64,000 bases of DNA from Geminocystis sp. M7585_C2015_104 (GCA_015295805.1 DVEF01000001.1:1-64000); one strand, 5' to 3'. Counted from the stretch's first letter, positions 9,587 to 19,647 are shown. Numbers and translations are program-made. The notes: generated from the sequence alone by a model not told the origin.

Positions 9587-9634
9587 TTTCGACTACAAGG
9601 GCCCATTAGAAAACCCCCCACCACCCACGCCCCA

Positions 9635-11719
9635 TTACCAGTTGTCGTCGTCATCCCAATCGTTTTCGTAAGGGATGGAAAGGTTTTTCTTGCCAACCCG
9701 ATAACCCCCCTCGGGTTTATAGCGGGGAGGATTGGCGGCAGGATAACTGTTACTATTGTCACTAGGGGGGTATTTGCTAGGATAGTCCCTATTGCCGTAA
9801 CGAGGATTTGACTGCCGCTGCCGTCTCCAGTCATACTCCTCCTCGTCATCCCCCATAAAGGTTTTCTTGATGGACTCAAAAAAGCCCTCTCCTTCTTCCT
9901 GTTTATACTGGAGACGCACCTCTCGGTTGAGTTCGTATAAAACGTCCTCCAAATCCGCTATACTCTTGTCCAAACGGCGATCATCTTGTTTCTCCAGGGC
10001 GTCCAGAATCTCTTTACATATATTGTCAATGTCCTGACGATAGCGATTGGCAAACTGGGTGCCAAAGTCTAAGGCCACTTCCCTCAGTCTCCTCTGGGCT
10101 TGATCGGCTAAAGCCCTGGCCCGATTGCGTTTTTCTACCCTCTCCCGTCTCTGCCTGTCTAACTGGGCAAATTCCTCCGCCTCCCTGATCATCCTTTCTA
10201 TTTCAGACTGAGGTAAGTTGGAAGCCCCTTGGATTACAATACTTTGTTCTCTGCCAGTGGTTTTATCCCTGGCAATAACCTGTAAGATGCCATTGGCGTC
10301 AATGTCAAAAGAAACCTGAATTTGAGGCACACCTCTGGGGGCGGGGGGTATCCCCGTCAGCTTAAATCTGCCTAGGGATTTGTTGTCCGCCGCCATCTCC
10401 CTTTCCCCCTGCACCACGTGAATTTCCACCATCGTCTGATTATTCTCCGAAGTGGAGAATATCTCTGACCTTCTTACCGGTATCGTTGTATTTCTAGGTA
10501 CTACTTTCTTGGTGAGGCCACCAACAGTCTCAACCCCAATAGACAGAGGCGTAACATCCAGTAGCAGAATGTCCTTCACCTCGCCGGCAAGAATACCCGC
10601 CTGGATAGCAGCACCCATAGCCACTACCTCGTCAGGGTTAATATTCTGATTGGGCTCCAAATCGATAAAACTGCGCACTAAATCCTGTACCATGGGAATA
10701 CGGGTGCTTCCCCCCACCAGGATTACCTCGTCAATGTCAAAAGGCGTCATGCCGGCATCTTTCAATGCCCTTTGCAAAGGACGTCTTAGTCTGGACACTA
10801 AATCCCCACACAATTCCTCAAATTGTGCCCTAGTAAGGGTGGCCTCTAGATGTTTTGGCCCATCTTCAGTGGCGGTGATGAAGGGTAAATTAATCTCAGA
10901 TACACTTACCCCAGACAACTCTATTTTCGCCTTTTCCGCTGCCTCTGTTAGTCTTTGTAACGCCTGGCGATCTTTCCTTAAGTCTACTCCCTCTTCCTCT
11001 AAAAACCTGTCTGCCAACCAGTCTACAATTTTCTTGTCAAAGTCATTGCCTCCTAACTGGGTATCCCCACTAGTAGCCTTCACCTCAAATACCCCATCCC
11101 CCACTTCTAGTATGGACACATCAAAAGTGCCCCCCCCCAAGTCAAACACCAGGATTCTCTCATTCTTTCTCTTGTCTAACCCGTAGGCCAATGCTGCTGC
11201 CGTCGGCTCGTTAATAATTCTTAACACCTCCAGACCAGCTATCCGGCCTGCATCTCTGGTGGCCTGTCTTTGGCTATCATTAAAATAAGCGGGTACGGTG
11301 ATGACTGCCCCTGTCACCTCCTCTCCCAGATACCTCTCTGCTTCCTCTGCTAGTCGTCGCAGTATCATCGCAGAAATTTCCTCTGGGGCGAATTCTTTTT
11401 TCAAACGAGGGCAACGGATTTTTATATTATCTAGTTCATCCCGGCGAATAGTATAGGGCACCCGTTTACTTGCCTCACTTAACTCACTATATTTGCGCCC
11501 CATGAAGCGTTTAATGCCATAATAGGTATTCTGGGGGTTCAACACCGCCTGTCTTCTCGCCATCTGTCCCACTAACAATTCCCCCTCCTTGTTAAAAGCC
11601 ACCACAGAGGGGGTAATGCGACTACCTTCTGAATTGGGTATTACTACAGGTCTACCCCCCTCCATTACCGCTATTACCGAGTTAGTTGTGCCTAAGTCTA
11701 TCCCTACTACTCTTCCCAT
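9635..11719 (-). CDS. dnaK1: Hsp70 chaperone, DnaK1 type
   Basis: A 694-residue Hsp70. The ATPase domain begins [17 protein letters not shown], with [14 protein letters not shown] (about 193) and the adenosine motif [12 protein letters not shown] (about 335). The substrate domain and helical lid follow to about 610. The tail is unusual for the major DnaK: an Arg/Tyr/Asn/Pro-rich stretch ending in DWDDDDNW, not EEVD-like. This length and acidic Trp end fit the cyanobacterial DnaK1 paralogue, whose exact role is unsettled, rather than the essential DnaK2 or the thylakoid DnaK3. No dnaJ or grpE lies beside it. Confidence 0.93.
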   Translation of the reverse strand: MGRVVGIDLGTTNSVIAVMEGGRPVVIPNSEGSRITPSVVAFNKEGELLVGQMARRQAVLNPQNTYYGIKRFMGRKYSELSEASKRVPYTIRRDELDNIKIRCPRLKKEFAPEEISAMILRRLAEEAERYLGEEVTGAVITVPAYFNDSQRQATRDAGRIAGLEVLRIINEPTAAALAYGLDKRKNERILVFDLGGGTFDVSILEVGDGVFEVKATSGDTQLGGNDFDKKIVDWLADRFLEEEGVDLRKDRQALQRLTEAAEKAKIELSGVSVSEINLPFITATEDGPKHLEATLTRAQFEELCGDLVSRLRRPLQRALKDAGMTPFDIDEVILVGGSTRIPMVQDLVRSFIDLEPNQNINPDEVVAMGAAIQAGILAGEVKDILLLDVTPLSIGVETVGGLTKKVVPRNTTIPVRRSEIFSTSENNQTMVEIHVVQGEREMAADNKSLGRFKLTGIPPAPRGVPQIQVSFDIDANGILQVIARDKTTGREQSIVIQGASNLPQSEIERMIREAEEFAQLDRQRRERVEKRNRARALADQAQRRLREVALDFGTQFANRYRQDIDNICKEILDALEKQDDRRLDKSIADLEDVLYELNREVRLQYKQEEGEGFFESIKKTFMGDDEEEYDWRRQRQSNPRYGNRDYPSKYPPSDNSNSYPAANPPRYKPEGGYRVGKKNLSIPYENDWDDDDNW

Positions 11720-11805
11720 TGTTTCTGTTTTTCTCCAGTTGTTTTATTTCTACGCCCTCGTCAGGAATACTACCAGTCAGTCTCTATTGTAACGAATCGT
11801 CATTA

Positions 11806-12837
11806 TCATCGTTCCCTTGACAGGGTAAAAACGGTAATTTCCGGCCTACAATTGAAACGCATAAGGGGATATGACATTCCTAACCCTCTATTAGTGTACA
11901 GCCTGAAATCACCGAATTTATACAACCCCGCCGGGTATAATTTGCCATAAGGTGGTAAAAACCCCCCCTTTTTGAAGGGTATTCTCACCTGTCCTCCGTG
12001 GGAATGTCCTGACAACTGTAATTGAAAACCATGAGTCCCCCACACCTTGGTTGCAAAATCTGGCTCGTGCACTAGGGCAATATTAGTTCCTTTTTTGGGC
12101 AAATTGGACAATACTAAATCCAAATCGCCCCTGCCGAACATTATATCATCTATCCCTGCAATGTTCAAATAATTTTTGTTTTTCCTAATAGTATAGACCT
12201 CGTTTTTAAGCACAACAATTCCACTCTCTTTTAGGGCTTCCTCTACCAGGAGATAGTTAGTAGAATAATCATGATTTCCTAACACCGCAAAACTCTTATA
12301 TTTCGGTTTCAGTCTCTTCAAACATTCCCCTAGAGTTTCCTTATCTTTCTCATAATCCCTCCCTTCATACAACTCAGACTCTATTTTACCCAACCTCAAA
12401 AAAATCTTCCTAAACAGTCTTCTGCCCCTAGTCTTGCGGGGCAGTCGTGGTACAATCTCATTGCGCAACCTCTCTGCATACCCAGTCTTTGAAGTAAAAA
12501 AATCCCCCGTTAAAACTACAATATCTCCTCCCTGTTTATTCACTAAATCTACTATCCTCTTCAGTCTCCCTCCTGTCATCCACTCGTTGATATGTATATC
12601 ACTTATCTGCACTATTTTCCACCCCTCAAATTCCTCCCCCAACCCCTTTAATTTCAAATCAATGTGTTTTACTTCCACCCACCCTGGTTCAATTTCATAG
12701 CTATAATATATAACTCCTAGTGATGTGACAAAAAACAATATCAGCAACCAGACTATTGTGCTGCAAATCCTTAATGCCCCTCTGCGTAAAACCTTAAACA
12801 TCTCGTGCTCTTTGAAATAGCTTACCCCACCATCCAA
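11806..12837 (-). CDS. Membrane-anchored metallophosphoesterase
   Basis: A 343-residue protein with an N-terminal membrane anchor (about 20-45) followed by a calcineurin-like phosphoesterase domain. Metal-binding motifs are visible in order: QISDIHIN (DxH), VLTGDFF (GDxx), VLGNHDYS (GNHD), ALVHEPDF and QLSGHSHGGQVRIP (GHxH). The arrangement matches the YaeI/YkuE branch, which in other bacteria hydrolyses phosphodiesters of lipids such as UDP-2,3-diacylglucosamine. The natural substrate here is not known. Two starts are possible; Met at residue 13 (MFKVLRRG, 12801) would place the hydrophobic anchor closer to the N-terminus. Confidence 0.85.
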   Translation of the reverse strand: MDGGVSYFKEHEMFKVLRRGALRICSTIVWLLILFFVTSLGVIYYSYEIEPGWVEVKHIDLKLKGLGEEFEGWKIVQISDIHINEWMTGGRLKRIVDLVNKQGGDIVVLTGDFFTSKTGYAERLRNEIVPRLPRKTRGRRLFRKIFLRLGKIESELYEGRDYEKDKETLGECLKRLKPKYKSFAVLGNHDYSTNYLLVEEALKESGIVVLKNEVYTIRKNKNYLNIAGIDDIMFGRGDLDLVLSNLPKKGTNIALVHEPDFATKVWGTHGFQLQLSGHSHGGQVRIPFKKGGFLPPYGKLYPAGLYKFGDFRLYTNRGLGMSYPLMRFNCRPEITVFTLSRER

Positions 12838-12983
12838 GGGACTTTTGCCATACTCTCCCTAATTATTCCTTGGTGTTATTATAATTATTCTGCTAAATTA
12901 TTGGAACATGTTTTACGATTTACCTGCTCATGATATAATTATAAAACAAGAAAAAATCGCTTATAATCTAAAATTTTTAATCC

Positions 12984-13448
12984 ATGACCCCGGGTGGTGT
13001 AGAAATAAAACCTCTAACGGAAAAGGAATTATCACAAGCACTGGAATTAGACGATATTTGTTTCGGAGGGCTTTGGAGTCTTGAAGGCTACAGAAGAGAA
13101 ATAGAAAGCCCCAACAGTTGTCTGTTAACAGTTAGCCTCAATCTAGGAGGAACTAAAAAAGTAATTGGTTTGGGCTGTTTTTGGGCAGTTTTAGAAGAAG
13201 CCCACATCACAATTCTCGCCATCCACCCAGATTACCAAGGCAGAGGATTGGGGAGTTTACTTCTAAAAAATCTCCTAGAAGAAGCCTACAACAGAGGACT
13301 AGAAAGAGCAACTTTGGAAGTAGCACAAAGCAACAAAAAAGCCATTAACCTCTACAAAAAATTTGGATTTAAAGAAGCCGGTAGACGCAAAAAATACTAC
13401 CAAAAAACAGGCGAAGACGCCCTTATACTCTGGAAATATCTACCATGA
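12984..13448 (+). CDS. rimI: Ribosomal protein S18-alanine N-acetyltransferase (RimI-like GNAT)
   Basis: A 154-residue GNAT acetyltransferase. The acetyl-CoA binding motif A is ILAIHPDYQGRGLGSLLLKNLL (split here as HPDYQGRGLGS, about residue 88-98), followed by LEVAQSNKKAINLYKKFGFKEAGRRKKYY, the RimI-type motif B with ASN-like and Tyr residues. RimI acetylates the N-terminal alanine of S18 using acetyl-CoA. The call rests on close agreement with the RimI subfamily; other GNATs of this size exist. An AT-rich promoter region of about 145 bp separates it from the divergent phosphoesterase. Confidence 0.82.
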   Translation: MTPGGVEIKPLTEKELSQALELDDICFGGLWSLEGYRREIESPNSCLLTVSLNLGGTKKVIGLGCFWAVLEEAHITILAIHPDYQGRGLGSLLLKNLLEEAYNRGLERATLEVAQSNKKAINLYKKFGFKEAGRRKKYYQKTGEDALILWKYLP

Positions 13449-13541
13449 ACCCTCCCACATCAACAAAAATTAATTTCTATAACCCCACCTCCCCAGTAAG
13501 ATGAAAACATATGCTTCCGTAAGTTCCCATAAAAAGAGGCT

Positions 13542-13889
13542 ATGGATATCGATTTGAAACTAATAGGACTACACCACTTTATGTGGTGCATAAAACTAAA
13601 CCAATACGTAAATGGTAACACGGAAACACCACCAGCCCCCTCCCACACCCAGTGTGAGTTGGGCAAATGGATATACTCCGAGGGCCAGTCTAAGTATGGT
13701 ACAATGCCCGAATTTGTGAGTCTAGAACGAGAACATCAGCAATTACATAAGGTAGCACAAGAAATCATCTTTTTAAGAAGTGGGGGAAATATACCAGAAG
13801 CTAAAAAACTACTCCATAAACTGGAAGAAAAAAGCAATGTAGTGGTGAGTCTGATCAAGCAACTGGATAGCAAAATCAATCAAAAATGA
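13542..13889 (+). CDS. Stand-alone CZB (chemoreceptor zinc-binding) domain protein
   Basis: A 115-residue protein made of a single CZB domain. The pattern of the family is present: [10 protein letters not shown] near the start, the [19 protein letters not shown] motif (about 38-56) with the Cys ligand, and [13 protein letters not shown] (about 65-78) with the paired histidines. CZB domains bind zinc through three His and one Cys and report zinc or hypochlorous acid to chemoreceptors or diguanylate cyclases. Here the domain has no fused partner. Its 3' end overlaps that of proB by 14 bases, tail to tail. A link to the broken chemotaxis operon at the window's left end is speculative. Confidence 0.85.
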   Translation: MDIDLKLIGLHHFMWCIKLNQYVNGNTETPPAPSHTQCELGKWIYSEGQSKYGTMPEFVSLEREHQQLHKVAQEIIFLRSGGNIPEAKKLLHKLEEKSNVVVSLIKQLDSKINQK

Positions 13890-14985
13890 CTAGATTATCC
13901 CGGTGTATTACCGTCTGGGGGGCCTGATAACCTAAGATACGCCCAATATGAGCTGATTTCTTACCCTTAATCTGCAGCAACTCGTGATGACTATAATTGC
14001 TAATCCCCTTGCCAATTATCCTCCCCTCAGAGTCAACCAAATCCACCGCCTCGGAAGAGTTGAATTTACCCTCCACCGCTACTACCCCCGCCGGCAAAAG
14101 AGACTTCCCCTGTCGACAAATGGCTTCCACCGCCCCTTCGTCTATGTATATCCTCCCCATGGAAATCAAACCGTTGGCAATCCACCGCTTACGCGCATTC
14201 TCCGTCTTAGGCAAGGCAGTAAACCGAGTGCCAATCTCCTCCCCCTGTAAAATTCTAACAATATTTTCCGGATTCTTACCATGGGTTATTACCGTTGTAA
14301 CACCCGCACTCGCCGCTATTTTCACCGCTTTGAGTTTGGTTTTCATCCCCCCTGTGCCCCAACCGGTGCCACTATCCCCCGCCTCTATTTCTAGCTCATC
14401 CACCTGCTCAATGTCCACCACGTCAATGGGTTTGGCCCATGGCACTAACCGTGGATCTGCCGAATATAATCCATCTATGTCCGTCAATAAAAACAACCAA
14501 TCCGCCTCCACCAGACTGGCCACCAGTGCCGAAAGAGTGTCGTTATCCCCAAACTTCAATTCGTCTGTCGCGGTTGTATCATTCTCGTTTACTATCGGTA
14601 TCACCCCCATTTCCAATAGGGTATTGAGGGTATTAAAGGCGTTTACGTAAGAGTTACGGTCGACAAAATCCCGGCGGGTAAGCAAAATCTGGGCAATGGA
14701 CTGTCCTAGTTGGCTAAACAAGTCATCATACACCCTGATTAGTCTACCCTGTCCTACCGCCGCAATGGCCTGTTTTAAGTGTAGATTACGAGGGCGCTCC
14801 CTTATGCCTAGTCTAGCACAACCTATCCCTACTGCACCAGAGGATACCAGTATCACCCTATTGCCTTCCCTCCTCAAATAAGTCAATGTCTCCACCAGGG
14901 ATGCTATGGTGGAAAGGGCTAGGTTTCCCGTTTTACTATCTGTTAACGTTGAAGTCCCAATTTTCACAACAATAGTCTGCCCCAT
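13876..14985 (-). CDS. proB: Glutamate 5-kinase
   Basis: A 369-residue enzyme that phosphorylates glutamate with ATP, the first step of proline synthesis. The amino acid kinase fold starts [14 protein letters not shown], continues with [11 protein letters not shown]-type sequence [14 protein letters not shown] (about 49), the glutamate loop [17 protein letters not shown] (about 139) and [15 protein letters not shown] (about 208). A C-terminal PUA domain occupies about 275-365. Length and both domains are normal for ProB. proA is not adjacent. Feedback inhibition by proline is typical of the family. Confidence 0.96.
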   Translation of the reverse strand: MGQTIVVKIGTSTLTDSKTGNLALSTIASLVETLTYLRREGNRVILVSSGAVGIGCARLGIRERPRNLHLKQAIAAVGQGRLIRVYDDLFSQLGQSIAQILLTRRDFVDRNSYVNAFNTLNTLLEMGVIPIVNENDTTATDELKFGDNDTLSALVASLVEADWLFLLTDIDGLYSADPRLVPWAKPIDVVDIEQVDELEIEAGDSGTGWGTGGMKTKLKAVKIAASAGVTTVITHGKNPENIVRILQGEEIGTRFTALPKTENARKRWIANGLISMGRIYIDEGAVEAICRQGKSLLPAGVVAVEGKFNSSEAVDLVDSEGRIIGKGISNYSHHELLQIKGKKSAHIGRILGYQAPQTVIHRDNLVIFD

Positions 14986-15095
14986 AAGTCTACATCCCTT
15001 TTAGGATTTCTCTCCAGCAATCCCCCTTCTCTTGGAAAAGGATCAAATTCCGTTACAATTGAGAGTTGTTAAAAATTGTATATGATTAAGTTACT

Positions 15096-15296
15096 ATGGA
15101 AATTGGACAAAAGGTTAGAATTTGTCGTCTCAGGGAAAAAGTCCCAGCTGACATCATAAAAAAGGCCCAACAAGGACAAATAGGCGTCATCAAATCCTTT
15201 AAAATGACAGACGGCAGTGGAATCGGCGTCTTTGTGGAATTTCCCGACTCCACCACTAGTTGGTTTTTTGAAGACGAAGTGGAAGTAGTAGAATAA
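15096..15296 (+). CDS. petP: PetP, small regulatory subunit of cytochrome b6f (DUF2862)
   Basis: A 66-residue SH3-like protein, MEIGQKVRICRLREKVPADI to the end FFEDEVEVVE. The sequence agrees with the cyanobacterial PetP/DUF2862 family, which associates with cytochrome b6f and affects electron flow in Synechocystis. Key family features are the GQKVR start, the central KMTDGSGIGVFVEF strand and the WFFEDE end. It is well spaced from proB on the other strand. A strong hairpin follows it at 15314-15347. Confidence 0.88.
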   Translation: MEIGQKVRICRLREKVPADIIKKAQQGQIGVIKSFKMTDGSGIGVFVEFPDSTTSWFFEDEVEVVE

Positions 15297-15313
15297 CAAG
15301 CCTTATCATGATT

Positions 15314-15347
15314 ATACACCCCCGGCCCCCTGCCGGTGAGGGTGTAT
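15314..15347 (+). terminator. Hairpin after petP
   Basis: ATACACCC at 15314-15321 pairs perfectly with GGGTGTAT at 15340-15347, and the loop region holds a further CCGG/CCGG pairing. No T-run follows, so it may be a weak or factor-assisted terminator, or an RNA-stabilising element between petP and the downstream ATPase gene. Confidence 0.45.
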
Positions 15348-15380
15348 CTATACCTGTCCCATTACTCCCCTTGAACTATT

Positions 15381-16514
15381 ATGACTTTTATCCTCACCTT
15401 CTTAGGTAAGGGCGGTGTCGGCTGCACCACCCTCGCCACTGCCGCCGCCCGTAAGTATGCCTCTGCCGGTAAAAAAGTCTTATTGGTAACCCGCGATTCA
15501 GTGGGAGTAGATGCTTGGGGGAATATTACCCCCCTCGGCAACAACCTCGACGCCATCCAACTGCAAACCAGTCAACTGCTAGAGACAATTTGGGAAAAAC
15601 TTAAACAATTAGAAGCCCAATACCTCCGCTCTCCCCTATTAAAACACATCTATGGCCAGGAATTGTCTATTATCCCCGGCATGGATGACGCCCTTGCCCT
15701 ATACTTCTTACGAGAACAATACCAATCCGGTAACTATGATATTATCATCTACGATGGTCACAGCAGCCTCAATACCCTTAGAATGTTTGGCCTCCCCGAT
15801 ACCCTCAGTTGGTATCTCCGCCGTTTCCAAAATCTGTTAGAAAACTCTGACATTGTAAAGGCCTTATCCCCCTTTGTTCAACCCGTCAGTAGTGCCATCC
15901 TCAATGTCACCCTTACTCCCGAAAATATCACTCCTCAACCCGTCCAAGATTTCAGTCATATCCTAGAAGAAGGAAAACAGGCTATTGCTGATTCTACCCG
16001 TGTTTGTGCCTTCCTTGTCACCGACGCCAGTGTTAATGCCATTGCCGCCGCTAAGTATTGCTGGGGTGGCGCGCAACAGGTTAACCTCAGTGTCGGCGGT
16101 GTTTTATTGAATGAAGGGGAAAAAGAATCCTCTAGTCTCGTCGCCAAGATAGCCGGTTTTGTAGCTGGTAACTATGACCGTGATAATACACTAGAACAAC
16201 TCCGCAATGAGTTTAAACCCCTGCCAGTCTGTCTTATTAGGCGCAACAGGGAAACTATTATTGAAGACTTGCCTGACTTCCAAATCCTTGCAGCCGACGC
16301 GCCAAAACCCCTTACTATTAATCCTGTTCAACGGGAAATTAGAGTCTTTTTGCCAGGATTCAGTAAAAAAGAGGTGAAACTTAGTCAGTCCGGCCCTGAA
16401 ATTACTATATCAGCCGGTGACCAACGACGCAATATCTTTTTGCCCCCTCCTCTCAAAGGCCAACCCGTTAAAAGTGCCAAATTCCAGGACAATTATCTCA
16501 TAATTACCCTCTAG
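15381..16514 (+). CDS. Get3d-like ArsA/GET3 family ATPase with C-terminal alpha-crystallin domain
   Basis: A 377-residue protein. It opens with a deviant Walker A, LGKGGVGCTTLATAAA, in which the early signature lysine is kept but the main P-loop lysine is a cysteine. The switch region reads IIYDGHSSLNTLRMFGLPDTLSWY. Residues about 305-377 look like a small-heat-shock-type fold (LTINPVQREIRVFLPGFSKKEVKLS). The pairing of a GET3-like ATPase with an alpha-crystallin-like tail matches the Get3d group of cyanobacteria and chloroplasts, whose client is unknown. Eukaryotic Get3 targets tail-anchored membrane proteins; the Met-rich, zinc-binding parts of Get3 are not seen. Whether this copy hydrolyses ATP is doubtful given the cysteine. 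Confidence 0.8.
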   Translation: MTFILTFLGKGGVGCTTLATAAARKYASAGKKVLLVTRDSVGVDAWGNITPLGNNLDAIQLQTSQLLETIWEKLKQLEAQYLRSPLLKHIYGQELSIIPGMDDALALYFLREQYQSGNYDIIIYDGHSSLNTLRMFGLPDTLSWYLRRFQNLLENSDIVKALSPFVQPVSSAILNVTLTPENITPQPVQDFSHILEEGKQAIADSTRVCAFLVTDASVNAIAAAKYCWGGAQQVNLSVGGVLLNEGEKESSSLVAKIAGFVAGNYDRDNTLEQLRNEFKPLPVCLIRRNRETIIEDLPDFQILAADAPKPLTINPVQREIRVFLPGFSKKEVKLSQSGPEITISAGDQRRNIFLPPPLKGQPVKSAKFQDNYLIITL

Positions 16515-16578
16515 AAATATCCCTTCTAATCCCCCTCTCCCTTATCCTCTGATACAGGGAAAAATACGATACTTCCGA

Positions 16579-16604
16579 ATCCCCAGGAGTGGGGATTTTT
16601 TTCT
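16579..16604 (+). terminator. Rho-independent terminator of the Get3d-like gene
   Basis: AATCCCC at 16579-16585 and GGGGATT at 16592-16598 form a seven-pair stem with a six-base loop, followed directly by a run of T. It lies 65 bases after the stop codon. Confidence 0.8.
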
Positions 16605-18058
16605 GTTTTCTTTTCTTCTCATTCTTCCTCCTTCCCCCTCTATTCCCTTTCCATAGTTTTCTCCTACAATGCCAATCTTTTCTGTCCCCAAAAGCCGTTA
16701 TTAATGGCTTTGCCTTTGTCTGATTTTATATGTTTTTACAGGATATTTTTCTCTTACCTTACCTCTGGTATAGCACTACTTATAATCCAGTCGATATCTT
16801 GCTTTTTTGACAATAAAATTCCCCCCCCAACTTTCCTTCCCCCTCCGGGTGAGTTAAGTTATATTGACCATTATTGGCACCCATTTTACCATGACTATTG
16901 CATCAATATCACTAACTGTTTTGTCGCCCACGCCCTAGCCCTAAGACATTGTCTCGAAAAGTTATTTCTAACTGTCGCACTAATTATAGCCATTCTGTCC
17001 TAATTAATATTAATACCACTAGCACTCCCTACCAATGGCTTGCATTTCGTGCCCTAATTTGTTTTCTTTTCCACCGAATAATTCTAGAGGGGTTCTTTTA
17101 TTCCCCTTTTTATCTCTTTTCTTTTCCCCAGAAAGGGCAACATTCTACGTCACTTTCTCTACTTTTCTCTTTTCCACCATCACAATTATATACTGTTTGG
17201 TTACTAGCCTGGCTCAATAGAAAATGATGCCATCTCGGGGTACAATAGCCAGTACAATGAGTCATCCCGGCTATTATTCAAAAAGTTAATTGTACGAGTT
17301 TATGACCACCATCTTTCCCTCTGTTTGGCTACAAATACGTCATACAATCTGAATTTTTTCTCTTGAGCATTTATAACTGATTACTAAAAACAATAACCAT
17401 TCATTTATGGCTATTATCCTAGAATATATTTAGTTGGTTACTTTAGTACTTTTTCGCTCCTCCTTTCCCCCAAAATTCAGATACAATTACTATATTAACA
17501 CAAACTAATAGTCTACTGAACAACTATAACATAAAAACTGGCCCAGCTGTCCCTTCGAGTTTGTTGGTGGCCTACTTATTTGTCATACCAGACAGAATAA
17601 GACTAAAAAGACAGGGTGTTGGCATCTTCATATGGTTGAGTATTCTAACCGTGTTTTATACTGCCGTTTTTAACTACACAAAACCCCCCAGCAATGGCAC
17701 AGTTAAATGCCTACAATTGACCCAATTCCATCAAAACAAAAAGCCCTCGCAGTATTTGTATTACTATTTTTTGTATTGCTATTTTCACGAAGATTTATTG
17801 TCGTCTAAATCAACACCCCTTTGCCAATATTCTAATACAACACACATCCCCAAACTGGTTGCCCTAGTCGCCAATTACGGTGCCTGGGTTTAACCCCACT
17901 CACTGTATAACCCTCAGCTAAAAATAACTCTCTTCAGCCACTAAGACAGCAAACTCAAGGGAAAAAATATCAATTCCCCCTCCATGTGGATTGTGCCTTC
18001 CTAGGGGAGATGGCTAACCTTCACCCCAACAAAGACATCCCCCCATAAAGTTGTCTAC
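16605..18058 (+). other. Gene-poor region between convergent genes; one possible relic frame
   Basis: About 1.45 kb between two genes that end toward each other. The plus strand is markedly pyrimidine-rich. No reading frame has both a ribosome binding site and a familiar domain. The longest frame, 17561-17893 (110 residues), begins with the hydrophobic LVAYLFVIPDRIRLKRQGVG followed by IFIWLSILTVFYTAVF. This could be the remnant of a small membrane protein, after which the sequence becomes low-complexity. Frames at 16704 and 16949 are rich in F, S, P and look accidental. No tRNA or known RNA is recognised. Confidence 0.5.
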
Positions 18059-18379
18059 CTATGGGGAAGAAGAATTAGTATTCACTTGTTGTTGTCGTTG
18101 TCTTTCCAGAATCAACCTTTGTTGTTGTCTCTTGAAATCCTCCGCAGCCTTGCTAATACCATTAGCACTATCTTCCACAAATTCCGACATTCCTCGCAGA
18201 TTGCCAAAATTAGCATTGTGAATAATATCCAGAGGGTTAATCCCCTCACCACTGAGAGGATTCATTTCATTCCTCTGAAAAGGCTGATTCAGTTGTCTCT
18301 GATAAACAGTTTGGGCATTTGCGGGAAGAATCAGTAGTCCAGAAATAACCAAACCTATACCAGTTGCCACCTTCCTCAT
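18059..18379 (-). CDS. Small secreted protein of unknown function
   Basis: A 106-residue protein with a clear signal peptide (MRKVATGIGLVISGLLILPA then NAQ cleavage site around residue 22). The mature part is polar, with NPLDIIHNANFGNLRGMSEF and a Gln/Arg-rich helix toward the end (FKRQQQRLILERQRQQQ). Such short periplasmic proteins are common in cyanobacteria and have no assigned role. It lies 94 bp downstream of the ABC-2 permease gene on the same strand and may be on its transcript. I recognise no named family. Confidence 0.7.
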   Translation of the reverse strand: MRKVATGIGLVISGLLILPANAQTVYQRQLNQPFQRNEMNPLSGEGINPLDIIHNANFGNLRGMSEFVEDSANGISKAAEDFKRQQQRLILERQRQQQVNTNSSSP

Positions 18380-18473
18380 TATAACACCTCCAGTAGTTCA
18401 ACAACAGCCCTTCCACCACTTAAGAGACAGCAAAGGGGGGTGGGAAGGTTTCCCCCACTCCAATCCCCTACTT

Positions 18474-19334
18474 CTAGGCTAAACGACGATTCAGTAAAGG
18501 TCTAATTGCTAGTAAGACTACCACATCTAGCAGCAGAAGAATGACAAAAACCTGAGTTAAGGTAAGACTTCCCCAGGCCGTAGTCATTACCTGACTTGCA
18601 AAACTCCAGTCCTCATGTTGGTAAATATAACGTATTGGCTCAATGGCGATGGTTAGGGGATTAACACTGGCAACTATTTGTAACCAACCCGCCATAAATG
18701 ATAACGGCGCCAAGGCCGTGCTGGCGAAGAATAAGGGCAAATTAATCACAAATATAACAGCCAGCAACTCAATATGCCCAGGCAAGGCAAAGACTAAACC
18801 CAAACTCAACCCTGTTATCCCCATAACTATCAGGAAAATTATCAGCCCAATTACAACTATTCCTGTAATATCTGGTATTCCTGCTCCCAAAAGGGCACTT
18901 GCCACCATAATCACTGCCGTTTGAATGAAACTGTAAGTGACAATGTAGATTACCGAAGCTGCTACGATGGAAAAACGAGAAACCAGGGGCGCCACCAACA
19001 AACGATTCAAAAAGCCAAACTCCCTATCAAACATCACCGGCAAACCCCCATTTAAGGCACTGGAAAATGCGGTAAACACAATTATTCCCGGCGCCAGAAA
19101 CTGGGCATAACTCCCCTTTTCGCCAAACAACTCCGCCGGCGCCCTTTCAAACAACGCTCCAAACAAAATCAACCAAATAAACGGTTGTATTATCCCTGCC
19201 ATCAAGGTTGAGGGCCTTCTCTGTAATTGTATAAATAGCCTCCTGGTCAATGCCATCGTCTCCTGCCACCATTTTTCCATCTCTCTATTACTCTTTGTTA
19301 ATTCTGTAATCCTCAACTTTTCTGCTATGGTCAT
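18474..19334 (-). CDS. ABC-2 type transporter permease
   Basis: A 286-residue permease of the ABC-2/DrrB type with six hydrophobic segments. Family features are LFIQLQRRPSTLMAGIIQPFIW, the FLAPGIIVFTAFSSALNGG segment and the late VNPLTIAIEPIRYIY motif. The reading frame is open further upstream to 19502, but I chose ATG at 19334 because GAGGAGGAA stands seven bases before it and the upstream part is low-complexity. These permeases export drugs, lipids or polysaccharide and need a separate ATPase; none is adjacent in this window. Confidence 0.87.
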   Translation of the reverse strand: MTIAEKLRITELTKSNREMEKWWQETMALTRRLFIQLQRRPSTLMAGIIQPFIWLILFGALFERAPAELFGEKGSYAQFLAPGIIVFTAFSSALNGGLPVMFDREFGFLNRLLVAPLVSRFSIVAASVIYIVTYSFIQTAVIMVASALLGAGIPDITGIVVIGLIIFLIVMGITGLSLGLVFALPGHIELLAVIFVINLPLFFASTALAPLSFMAGWLQIVASVNPLTIAIEPIRYIYQHEDWSFASQVMTTAWGSLTLTQVFVILLLLDVVVLLAIRPLLNRRLA

Positions 19335-19502
19335 ATCTTCCTCCTCATTAGTACTATTCCCATTATATTTTCCCCCTTTCCGGTTTTCCCCTACCCCTTG
19401 ACAGAGGGGGGGTGTTTGTGATAAAATAGGGTTGTTGGCGGTAGGCGAAGGTACTACCAAGGCGTCGGTGATGTGCATTTTTTTAATAAAAAAAATTCGC
19501 AA

Positions 19503-19647
19503 CTATTTAGATGGAGGATAGAAGGAAAGGAAGTGTGGGGGGTACCAGGAGGAGAAGGGCAAGGCGATGGGCGTAAAGGGGAAGAAAAAAGAAGAAGAGA
19601 AGTGAGGAGAAGATAAGATTAGGATGGGAGAAAAAAGGAGAAAAGAT
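19503..19647 (+). other. Polypurine 5' leader of the glycosyltransferase gene
   Basis: Nearly all bases from about 19508 to the start codon at 19648 are A or G on the plus strand, with repeated GGAGAA/GAAGAA elements and several Shine-Dalgarno-like sites. The last, AAAGGAG, stands seven bases before the chosen ATG. The stretch could form triplex DNA or act as an unstructured, ribosome-loading leader. Confidence 0.6.

Noticed and set aside
13984-14650. Plus-strand frames over proB
   Set aside because: Shadows of proB, whose kinase motifs and PUA domain are clear.
16704-17227. Short plus-strand frames rich in Phe, Ser and Pro
   Set aside because: Their composition simply reflects the pyrimidine-rich DNA; no start signals or domains.
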